Assembly (NCBI GenBank): GCA_031270205.1
Contig: JAISYA010000131.1
Location: 1-35,546 of the forward strand
Origin: Treponema sp.
Lineage (GTDB): Bacteria; Spirochaetota; Spirochaetia; Treponematales; Breznakiellaceae
Length of the DNA stretch: 35,546 nucleotides
Direction of reading: 5' to 3'
The notes beneath the pieces were generated by a model, which did no database searches, was not told the DNA's origin, and saw only the letters and a program-made list of their open reading frames with translations. A program made the translations under genes and the position numbers. Below, in pieces: positions 17,027 through 24,094 of this stretch. Position 1 is the stretch's first letter. Every line of letters starts with the position of its first letter.

Positions 17027-17770
17027 TCACATGGTCATGCCGCCGTCCACGGACAGCACGGTACCCGTACAAAAACCGGCGTTTATTAAATAGAAAATTC
17101 CGTCCGCGATTTCTTCGGAAGTTCCGAAGCGGCCCATCGGCTGCCGGGCGATAAATTCCTTTTTTGTCTGTTCATAATTTTCAAATTTCGCCAGACGGCT
17201 GTCCAGCGAAGGGGTAAAGGTAGTGCCGGGACACACGCAGTTAACCCGTACTCCCTTGTCTATCAGGTCAACAGCCATGGACCGGGTAAGGGAAAGCGCC
17301 GCCCCCTTGGACGCGGTATAGGCAAAACGATCCTTTACCCCTTTAAGGGCAACCGACGAAGCGACGTTAATAATCACCCCTTTCCGTTCAGCAAGATACG
17401 GAATGCACGCCTGGGACAGCAGAAACAGCCCTGTTATATTGATATTCATAGTCGTTTCCCAATCTTCCCGCGTGGTGGTTTCAATGGTTCCGGGAAGGAC
17501 CACCCCGGCGTTATTCACCAGGATATCAACGCCCCCGAAAGTTTTTACCGTTTCCCCAACAATCCTCGCCACGTCTTCTTTTTTGGAGACATCTCCGCGG
17601 ACAAAAAGCGCCTTGCCCCCCGCCTGTTGTATTTTTTCCGCCGCCGAAGCGCCGGAATTGGTCACTGAATTACAGCAGACCGCTATTCCCGCCCGGCCCA
17701 ATTGCAGGGCCAGGGCTTCTCCTATTCCCTTCCCTGCGCCGGTAACAATCGCCGCTTTGCCGTTGCTCAT
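17027..17770 (-). CDS. Short-chain dehydrogenase/reductase (SDR), first of two
   Basis: An NAD(P)-dependent oxidoreductase of the classical SDR type, 247 residues. It has the coenzyme motif TGAGKGIG (10-17), NNAG (87-90), the catalytic serine in INVASS and YTASK (Y151, K155). The C-terminal GTVLSVDGGMTM is typical of FabG-like members. In this operon it more likely oxidises a sugar, polyol or hydroxy-acid intermediate than acts in fatty acid synthesis. It overlaps the GntR gene by 4 bases (ATGA), and GGAGG precedes the ATG. Confidence 0.88.
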   Translation of the reverse strand: MSNGKAAIVTGAGKGIGEALALQLGRAGIAVCCNSVTNSGASAAEKIQQAGGKALFVRGDVSKKEDVARIVGETVKTFGGVDILVNNAGVVLPGTIETTTREDWETTMNINITGLFLLSQACIPYLAERKGVIINVASSVALKGVKDRFAYTASKGAALSLTRSMAVDLIDKGVRVNCVCPGTTFTPSLDSRLAKFENYEQTKKEFIARQPMGRFGTSEEIADGIFYLINAGFCTGTVLSVDGGMTM

Positions 17771-18486
17771 AAATCCTCCATGTGAAGAAACGCCTTTTCA
17801 ACATTAGCAATATGCTGTTCCATTGCCCGCGCCGTTTTTGCCGGGTCCCGCTTTTTCAGGGCTTTGATGATCGTTTCGTGATCCTTGATAGTGTTTTGAC
17901 GGATAAACGGCCGGGCGTTGCTCTGTTTGCGTATCAACAGTGAAAGTTTGTTGATGGACTGCATAAAAACAGGCATAACCCGGTTTCCCGCCGCCTTCAT
18001 GATCATTTCGTGCAGTTCCAGATCGCGCTTCAGAAACAACTGTTCGTCGTCTATATGGGCGGCGGCCTGGCGAATATTTTCCTCAATCGCCTCAATTTCA
18101 GCATCGCTGATATTTGCCGCCGCAATTTCCGCTATGGCGGCTTCCAGCACCCTCCGGGCTTCGTACAGATCCCGGTAAAGGCTCGAGTCCATGTGGAATA
18201 CAATATCCAGATGTTCTATTACATCTTCCGGTTCGAGAGTCTTAACATAAGCCCCCGCCCCCTGCCGTATGTCGATGATGTTCATCACCTGGAGGGCTTT
18301 CAGCGCCTCCCGCAGAATAGGCCGGCTGACTCCGATTATCTCGCAGAGCTGCCGTTCCGGGGGAAGTTTGTCCCCCATCTGCAAGCTCCGGCTTTTAATG
18401 AGATTGATCAGATTTTCGACAATACGCTCCACCGTGCTGATCCGCTTGACATTGCTGAAAGCGTATTGGTTAAGGGTCTCCGTCAC
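17767..18486 (-). CDS. GntR-family regulator, FadR subgroup (FCD domain)
   Basis: A transcriptional regulator of 239 residues, probably controlling the operon it sits in. The N-terminal winged helix (about 15-82) shows KLPPERQLCEIIGVSRPILREAL. The C-terminal all-helical FCD domain (about 105-230) has the usual metal/ligand set D155, H159, H203 and H225. The start appears to be GTG at 18486 with GGAG 7 bases upstream. The gene lies between two SDR genes, coupled to the second by a 4-base overlap. The inverted repeat at 22947-22965 is a candidate binding site, but the half-site spacing is wider than in standard FadR-type operators. Confidence 0.92.
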   Translation of the reverse strand: MTETLNQYAFSNVKRISTVERIVENLINLIKSRSLQMGDKLPPERQLCEIIGVSRPILREALKALQVMNIIDIRQGAGAYVKTLEPEDVIEHLDIVFHMDSSLYRDLYEARRVLEAAIAEIAAANISDAEIEAIEENIRQAAAHIDDEQLFLKRDLELHEMIMKAAGNRVMPVFMQSINKLSLLIRKQSNARPFIRQNTIKDHETIIKALKKRDPAKTARAMEQHIANVEKAFLHMEDL

Positions 18487-18497
18487 TCAGGACTCCG

Positions 18498-19271
18498 TTA
18501 CTTCGCCACCCAGCCGCAGTCAACCAGAAGATCGGTTCCGGTGATAAACGAGGCGGCGTCACTGGCAAGGAAATAAATTGCCTCGGCAATTTCAGCGGGA
18601 TCGGCCCAGCGGTCAAAAGCCTGTTCGTGTTCGCGCAGCTTCTTCACCTCGTCAAAAGGCATGCCGGTCCGTGTAGACTCAAGCTGAATATCGCTGCGGA
18701 GCATGGGGGTGTCCACCGATCCGGGGCTGATCGAATTCACCCGGATATTGTACTTTGCGAGTTCCCAGGCGACGGCCCGCGTAAAGGCGATAATCGCGCC
18801 TTTGGTGGAGCCGTAAATCGCGTGTTCGGTCTGGCCGACGTGACCTGAAACCGAACCCATATTGACGATGGCGCCCCGTTTTTGCCGCTTCATAATCGGC
18901 ATGACGTATTTGGTAAAGAGGAAGTGTCCGCCGATGTTGATATGGGTTACGTTGACAAAATCCTCCCAGGTGGTGTCTTCCAGCGGCTTCACGACAACAA
19001 TACCGGCGTTGCAGTTCAGCACATCCACCCGGCCCCATTTGCCTTCCACCTGGGCGACCATGGTTTTAACATCATGCTCCGAACCGACGTCGCCCTGAAA
19101 ATCAATGCACTCGACGCCGAGCTTGCGTATCTCGCCGCCCACATCGTGTATCCCGTTTCCGCGGGCGATGATCGCCACATTGTAACCCTCTTTGGCGAAT
19201 TTTACCGCCGCGGCCCTGCCGATACCGACTGAGGCCCCGGTAACAATCGCTGTTTTCCTGTCTTCCATCAT
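18498..19271 (-). CDS. Short-chain dehydrogenase/reductase (SDR), second of two
   Basis: A classical SDR oxidoreductase of 257 residues with TGASVGIG (11-18), NCNAG (86-90, in place of the usual NNAG), MGSVSG and YGSTK (Y153, K157), ending in ITGTDLLVDCGWVAK. It is not a close copy of the neighbouring SDR, so the two probably catalyse different steps. It starts 6 bases after the BKACE stop; AGGAG precedes two adjacent ATG codons. Confidence 0.88.
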   Translation of the reverse strand: MMEDRKTAIVTGASVGIGRAAAVKFAKEGYNVAIIARGNGIHDVGGEIRKLGVECIDFQGDVGSEHDVKTMVAQVEGKWGRVDVLNCNAGIVVVKPLEDTTWEDFVNVTHINIGGHFLFTKYVMPIMKRQKRGAIVNMGSVSGHVGQTEHAIYGSTKGAIIAFTRAVAWELAKYNIRVNSISPGSVDTPMLRSDIQLESTRTGMPFDEVKKLREHEQAFDRWADPAEIAEAIYFLASDAASFITGTDLLVDCGWVAK

Positions 19272-19277
19272 TTTCTC

Positions 19278-20069
19278 CTATTTTCTGATTCCGGTCAGTT
19301 CACGCGCTATCGCCGGGGTGGCCACTTCCCGTCCCAGGGAACGGGATATATCGGCTATTTCCTTGACCAGTTCGTAGGTTTTGGCGATTTTTCCGTTTTG
19401 CAGATAGGGCCAGTCCTCGGTGCCGACCCGGACGTTGTCGCCGTGGGTAATGGCCGCAGCTAAAATATCCATCTGCTCTTCGCACATGATGCTCACGGTG
19501 ATTACGCAGTTTTCAGGCATAAGGCTCTTGCGGTACAGGTATTCGTGGACCGTTGGAGGCGACCACGTACCGCCGGGCCAGCCCAGAAAGAACGTGGTGA
19601 TATAGGGCGGGTCGAGCAGTTTCTTTTCGATGAGCTTTTTGATGTTCCAGATTGAACCGGAGTGCCATATCTCCCATTCGGGTTTCACCCCGTACCTGCG
19701 GCAGGCATCGGCGTATTCCTCAAGCTCGGCCAGGGAGTGTAACACGTCGCAGTTCACCTGGGCAAAGGCTTCCGCGTGGTGATTCGCTATAATCGAGACC
19801 ATGTCGGATTTTTGCTCGAAAAGCTCGATTCTTTCCTTCAGGGGAATGCTGGACATGCCGCTCTGGATGATGATGTCGCACTTGGCCCGTACTCCGTTGA
19901 TCACCTCGGACCACTGACCTTCGGCATGGGTATGCAGGACGCCCGCCCCCGCCTCGCGGCAGCGGACGGCCTCTTCGATGATCTCCGGCGCTTTTTTGGG
20001 ATAATCCACATTGGGGTTCAGCCAGCAAATATTCGGCGTGGCGACAATCACCAGGGGATTCTTTTTCAT
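19278..20069 (-). CDS. BKACE-family enzyme (beta-keto acid cleavage, DUF849 family)
   Basis: Members cleave a 3-keto acid with acetyl-CoA to give acetoacetate and a new acyl-CoA; the founding case is 3-keto-5-aminohexanoate cleavage in lysine fermentation. This 263-residue protein shows a TIM-barrel pattern with zinc ligands H46 and H48 in VLHTHAEG and the conserved end block HGDNVRVGTEDWPYLQNGK. It is divergent from the best-known members: HTHAEGQW replaces the common HLHVRD, so the substrate is open. AAGGAG precedes the ATG. It lies between the fusion gene (67 bases upstream) and an SDR (6 bases downstream). Confidence 0.8.
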   Translation of the reverse strand: MKKNPLVIVATPNICWLNPNVDYPKKAPEIIEEAVRCREAGAGVLHTHAEGQWSEVINGVRAKCDIIIQSGMSSIPLKERIELFEQKSDMVSIIANHHAEAFAQVNCDVLHSLAELEEYADACRRYGVKPEWEIWHSGSIWNIKKLIEKKLLDPPYITTFFLGWPGGTWSPPTVHEYLYRKSLMPENCVITVSIMCEEQMDILAAAITHGDNVRVGTEDWPYLQNGKIAKTYELVKEIADISRSLGREVATPAIARELTGIRK

Positions 20070-20136
20070 GTTTTACTCCTTCGCTTTTGCTCGTATTTAT
20101 AGTTATACCGTTAGACGATTTCGCCTGACGGAAACA

Positions 20137-22920
20137 TCAAACCCGGATTATGGTTTTGGGCATGGTGGTCATCTTGCGGCAGCCGCCTGCGGTAACCACG
20201 TAACAGTCCTCAACCCCGATAAGGGCGCCGTTAAAAGGCTCCCAGGCCTCGATCTCAAAAACCATATTTTCCTCGAAGACCCGGTCAAGCGCGCCCAGCG
20301 CGCCGAAGATGTGCTGATCCTCGCACTGGAGGCCGATGGAATGGCCGATTGAAAAAGCGATGCCGTCGGGCACGGTTTTCTTGTACCAGGCAAGGGCTTC
20401 TTCGCTGAGTTTTTTCATGTTGACGCCGGGCCTGATCCGCTCCTGGAAATAACGCTGGAAATCCAGCAGGCCCTTTAGCAGCCTGTCCGCCTCGGGAGGG
20501 GCCTTGCCCACTACCACTTCCTGGTTGATGTCGGCCACATAGCCCTTGTAAATGCCGCCGAAGTCCAGGCGGACAATTTCGCCTTTCTTAACCGCCCTGC
20601 CCGTGCCGGGGGCTTCGGGGTCAGAATCGCCGATGGTAAGTGTCAGATGATCCCAATCGTCCGCGCCGTGCTTGAGCAGGGCGTTTCTGCCGATCTTGAG
20701 GAGCTCCAAATCCGTCACCCCTTCTTTTACCCTGGCGATAGTGTCCTTCAGGGCGGCCTCGGTAATGTCCGCCGCCTTTTGGAGATATTCGATCTCCAGG
20801 GGCGTCTTGACCAGCCGCATGTCGAGAAAAGCCTGATCCGCGGTTACCACGCTCATCCCCGCCTTTTCGCCGCCAAGGGCGTCCACGAGGAATTTGGGGG
20901 CGGTAGATTCAATACCCACCCGTTTGCCCGCCAGGCCCCATTTGCGGATCTTTGAACGGAGGGCCTTACCCACATCGGCCTGGCTCTCAATTCCCATCAC
21001 GTCGTGGAACCAACTGAAGCGGTCCACGCTCTTGAACACGTTCCAGTGGATCACCGTACCGTCCCCTTCCCGGCGGATCATGGCGAGGTTCGGGTACTGG
21101 TTGTTCAGGGCCAGCAGTATGGGATTTGCCGCGCTGTGGAGCAGGGGCATGCCTGAAAGGTAGTAGACATTCACCGGCGACGCGGCGATGAGCAGATCGA
21201 GATCGTATTCGCCCATAATCCGCGCGGCCTTTTTTTGGTTAAAGCCGATTGGTTCCACGGTTTTTACCTCCGGAAGATTTTTGTTGATGGGTATTGACGG
21301 AGCGAGACGCTCCAGAATTCTTTCGCCGCACTGGTTTTCATCCGCCATCTTTTCAATTTCCGCGGTTTCTACCGGTCTGCCTTCGATATGGGAAAGGTAA
21401 CCGGCAAGGATAGCGGTGATAGCGTTCATGGACTGCTCCGGGGTAAACTCCGGGGCCCGGTTTTCAAGGATACACCTTGCAAAGTGGTGATCGGTTTCAC
21501 GCACGGAGATGGTGTAATACTCTGGAAAGGCGGCGTGCTCCACATCAGGTTCCACCCATTTCTGCTGGTTTTCGCCCATCCGCTCGTCAAAGGAGCAGAA
21601 GCGCACCGGTTTTTCCCAGGCGTGGTTTTCAAAAATGCTTCCCCTGGTACCGTACACTTCCATGCTGTTGTAGGGAACGGTCTTTTGGGTAAAACTTACC
21701 ACCACATCCGCGAGCGCGCCATTTTCGTAGGCGGCGATTGCCAGGGCGTTGTCCTCAGCCTTTTCCGGCAGATTAACGGCCTGCTTTGCGCAGACCGCGC
21801 TAATTCTGCTCACCTTTGAACCGATGACATATTCGATAGTGACGAATTTGTGCGCGGCCATGTCCATAAAAGCGCCGCCGCCGGCCTTGATGGGGTCTCC
21901 TTTCCAAAAGCCGCTCTGGGAAAGGCCGTGTATTTCGTTGACGCCCTCGTAAGCCCGTACCAGGAGCACTTCTCCGATAAGCCCCTGTTTAACAATGTCG
22001 TGCATACACACGTGGGCGGGAAGAAAGCGGTGGTTTTCGGCGATCATGAATTGCACCCCGGCTTTTTTGCATGCCCGGATCATCTCACGGCAGCCTTCCA
22101 CGGTAGTGCCCATCGGCTTTTCGCAGAGTACGTGTTTGCCCGCCTTTGCCGCCCGGCGGACCATCTCCACATGGTACACATGGGGGACCATGACCAGTAC
22201 CGCGTCTATGTCGGAAGCAAGCATCTCGTCCAGGCTCTCGTAGGGGACCATGATCCCGTCCCGGTAACGGAGGGCCATTTTCCTGGCGTTCTCAAAATTC
22301 ATGTCGTAAATGGCGTTATACGAAATGATTGGAGAGCCGCGGTCACCGTTACTGTGAAAATGGAATGCCTGTCCGCCGCCGATAATGCCGAAGCGGACTT
22401 TTTTGCCCTTGTCCTTCGCGGCCGCAGCCGCCGCCTCCTTTTTCAGGCCGGTCCAGTCCCTTTTGAGGAACTTGTCCAGGAAAATCTCAAAAACCCGCTG
22501 GAAATTCATCGCGTCCGGGCGGTTTCCGGTGTATGTGATAGAGCCGCCCATTTGGGCTACCAGGGAATAAATATTCCCCTTGACAATATCCAGAACAGTC
22601 TTAACTCCGATATTGAACACAACCGCCGGTTTCGGTGAAGGCCCCTCGTAGGTTTCGCAGCCCCCTCCGGTAAAAACGACGGTATACACCTGGGCCTTTG
22701 ATTCTTCGTCCAGGTTGAACTGAAAATGCAGATTGGCCTCTCCGCTGGTCAAATTCCGCAGTTCATAAAGAATTTCTTCATCGCTGTTGCAGGCCAGTGC
22801 AAAAAAGGCAAGAGCCTCTTTCAAATCCCCGGCTTTTACATCTCCCTTTTCCAGCTTTGTTTCAAATCGTTTATAGAAATCTTCATCAACGGGTGTTTGC
22901 CTGCCGGCCAGCAATACCAT
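20137..22920 (-). CDS. Three-domain fusion: SCP2-like, Gfo/Idh/MocA oxidoreductase, M24 metallopeptidase/creatinase fold
   Basis: One open frame of 927 residues without internal stops. Residues 1-165 resemble an SCP2 sterol-carrier-type domain: AVVFNIGVKTVLDIVKGN, then ITYTGNRPDAMNFQRVFEIF. After an Ala/Lys-rich linker, residues 174-540 form an NAD(P)-dependent Gfo/Idh/MocA oxidoreductase with GIIGGG (178-183), CEKPM (K268) and GGGAFMDMAAH (catalytic-type H357). Residues 556-927 are an M24 domain with all five metal ligands: D786, D797, H860, E891 and E904. The histidine usually seen in the substrate loop before the first Asp ligand is absent (DPEAPGTG). Gene order suggests an oxidation and a hydrolysis linked in one polypeptide. 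It is the first gene of the operon; GGAGG precedes the ATG. Confidence 0.85.
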   Translation of the reverse strand: MVLLAGRQTPVDEDFYKRFETKLEKGDVKAGDLKEALAFFALACNSDEEILYELRNLTSGEANLHFQFNLDEESKAQVYTVVFTGGGCETYEGPSPKPAVVFNIGVKTVLDIVKGNIYSLVAQMGGSITYTGNRPDAMNFQRVFEIFLDKFLKRDWTGLKKEAAAAAAKDKGKKVRFGIIGGGQAFHFHSNGDRGSPIISYNAIYDMNFENARKMALRYRDGIMVPYESLDEMLASDIDAVLVMVPHVYHVEMVRRAAKAGKHVLCEKPMGTTVEGCREMIRACKKAGVQFMIAENHRFLPAHVCMHDIVKQGLIGEVLLVRAYEGVNEIHGLSQSGFWKGDPIKAGGGAFMDMAAHKFVTIEYVIGSKVSRISAVCAKQAVNLPEKAEDNALAIAAYENGALADVVVSFTQKTVPYNSMEVYGTRGSIFENHAWEKPVRFCSFDERMGENQQKWVEPDVEHAAFPEYYTISVRETDHHFARCILENRAPEFTPEQSMNAITAILAGYLSHIEGRPVETAEIEKMADENQCGERILERLAPSIPINKNLPEVKTVEPIGFNQKKAARIMGEYDLDLLIAASPVNVYYLSGMPLLHSAANPILLALNNQYPNLAMIRREGDGTVIHWNVFKSVDRFSWFHDVMGIESQADVGKALRSKIRKWGLAGKRVGIESTAPKFLVDALGGEKAGMSVVTADQAFLDMRLVKTPLEIEYLQKAADITEAALKDTIARVKEGVTDLELLKIGRNALLKHGADDWDHLTLTIGDSDPEAPGTGRAVKKGEIVRLDFGGIYKGYVADINQEVVVGKAPPEADRLLKGLLDFQRYFQERIRPGVNMKKLSEEALAWYKKTVPDGIAFSIGHSIGLQCEDQHIFGALGALDRVFEENMVFEIEAWEPFNGALIGVEDCYVVTAGGCRKMTTMPKTIIRV

Positions 22921-22946
22921 GTTTTTTCCTCCAGCTTATCACAAAA

Positions 22947-22965
22947 TGGTAAACTTATTTTACCA
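22947..22965. promoter_or_regulatory. Probable operator of the fusion-gene operon
   Basis: TGGTAAA (22947-22953) and TTTACCA (22959-22965) form a perfect inverted repeat with a 5-base spacer. It lies from about +6 to +25 of the predicted minus-strand start, where a bound repressor would block transcription. The operon's GntR regulator is the obvious candidate. Confidence 0.6.
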
Positions 22966-22977
22966 CTTGTATGATTC

Positions 22978-23006
22978 AATATAAATCCTAAATTCCGCTT
23001 TGTCAA
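22978..23006 (-). promoter_or_regulatory. Promoter of the 11-kb catabolic operon
   Basis: On the minus strand a perfect TTGACA (23001-23006) is followed by exactly 17 bases and TATATT (22978-22983). The start would lie near 22971, about 50 bases before the fusion-gene ATG. The upstream side is a long A/T tract that could act as an UP element. Confidence 0.75.
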
Positions 23007-23267
23007 CAAAAATTTTCAAAAATGTTAAAAAAAAAATTCAAAAAATATAATGAAAGCCGGCCTGCAATTCGCGGTTTTGCAGGGCTGAAAGTCTGAAAAA
23101 CCGCAAAAAATTGAGAAATTACAGGGCAACCGCGCTTGCTTGTAAGTTAGCGAGGAACCACCAAATGAAGAAAAACCAGCTGCAGACGGAGAACTGCGCT
23201 TCGCTGCGCAAAGCGCTGGACTTTTGGGTCGAAATGTCTGCCGATAGCTGTTTCAAATTATCCAAAC
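23007..23267. other. Intergenic region between the divergent operon and the PPTase gene
   Basis: This 261-base stretch is AT-rich on its left. TATAAT at 23046-23051 could be a plus-strand -10 box for the PPTase-clpC genes, but no good -35 is seen. A hairpin CCTGCAA/TTGCAGG lies at 23061-23083. Another, GCGCTT/AAGCGC, lies at 23196-23216. I see no convincing gene. Confidence 0.4.
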
Positions 23268-23987
23268 ATGCTACCATTCTCCGCACAAACCATGCCGTTT
23301 TTGGAATATCGGGAATTTTTTGTAGGTTTATCGGTTGCAGCCGGCGGGGAACGCACGCCCCACGCCGCGCTGCACAATGAAGGCAGGCGTATTCTCGCCC
23401 TGCTGGACGCCCAAAAACCGAAACGCGGCGCTGACGGGCGTATTCAGATTGCGGCTTCGGGAAGGCCGTATTTCGCCGACGGTCACGCGGATTTCAGCGT
23501 CTCTCATTCCCGAAAGGCGGCGGCGGTTTCCTACCTGTCAGCGCCTTCATCCGGCCTTTTGCGTACCGGCTGCGATATTCAATACGCAGCGCCCTCCCGC
23601 CATTACGATAATATAGGCGCCCGTTTCTTTGATCCCCGGGAACGGCGCTATATCGCCGCCGCTGAAACTCCCGCCGGGCAATCCCTGCGCTTCTGCCATA
23701 TCTGGGCGCTGAAAGAAGCCTTCCTCAAGCTTTACGGCCTTTCAGTCGCGGAGATAGCAAAAACGCCCGTTTTTTCCCTCCCCGATTGGAAACCGGAAGC
23801 ACAGGGGCCGCGTTTCTTTCTGTACGAACTGGGCGGCAGGGCCGCGGAGCGCTATGTTCTCGTGGTAGCGGCGGAAATTCCGGCGGAGTTTCTGCCGGAA
23901 AGCCCTGAAACCCGCCCGGCCATGAAGGAACCTGAACTGTTCTGGTTTTCCGGGGAACGAATGGCTGTTACGCAGATTTACCCCTGA
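23268..23987 (+). CDS. 4'-phosphopantetheinyl transferase, Sfp type
   Basis: Transfers phosphopantetheine from CoA to a serine of carrier proteins. The 239-residue protein has the three motifs of the superfamily: RPYFADGHADFSVSHS (H80), GCDIQ (D103) and WALKEAFLKLYG (W146, K149, E150, K154). In the second motif the usual D-I-E is D-I-Q, a change at a magnesium-ligand position. Neither the ATG at 23268 nor the in-frame ATG at 23292 has a clear ribosome site, so the start is uncertain. The clpC frame follows closely. No carrier protein or polyketide gene is in the window, so the target is probably fatty-acid ACP or a distant locus. Confidence 0.85.
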   Translation: MLPFSAQTMPFLEYREFFVGLSVAAGGERTPHAALHNEGRRILALLDAQKPKRGADGRIQIAASGRPYFADGHADFSVSHSRKAAAVSYLSAPSSGLLRTGCDIQYAAPSRHYDNIGARFFDPRERRYIAAAETPAGQSLRFCHIWALKEAFLKLYGLSVAEIAKTPVFSLPDWKPEAQGPRFFLYELGGRAAERYVLVVAAEIPAEFLPESPETRPAMKEPELFWFSGERMAVTQIYP

Positions 23988-24094
23988 ATTCGCGGCTCGC
24001 CACAATCATGACCGTAATTGAAAATCTTAAAAAAATGCATTACTATTTAAGTCGGCTGGAAATTCCGGCGCGTGTTCGCAGGCAAGGGGGAATT

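Noticed and set aside
23111..23380. Small plus-strand frame before the PPTase gene
   Set aside because: It overlaps the PPTase start in another frame, has no ribosome site and no recognisable features.
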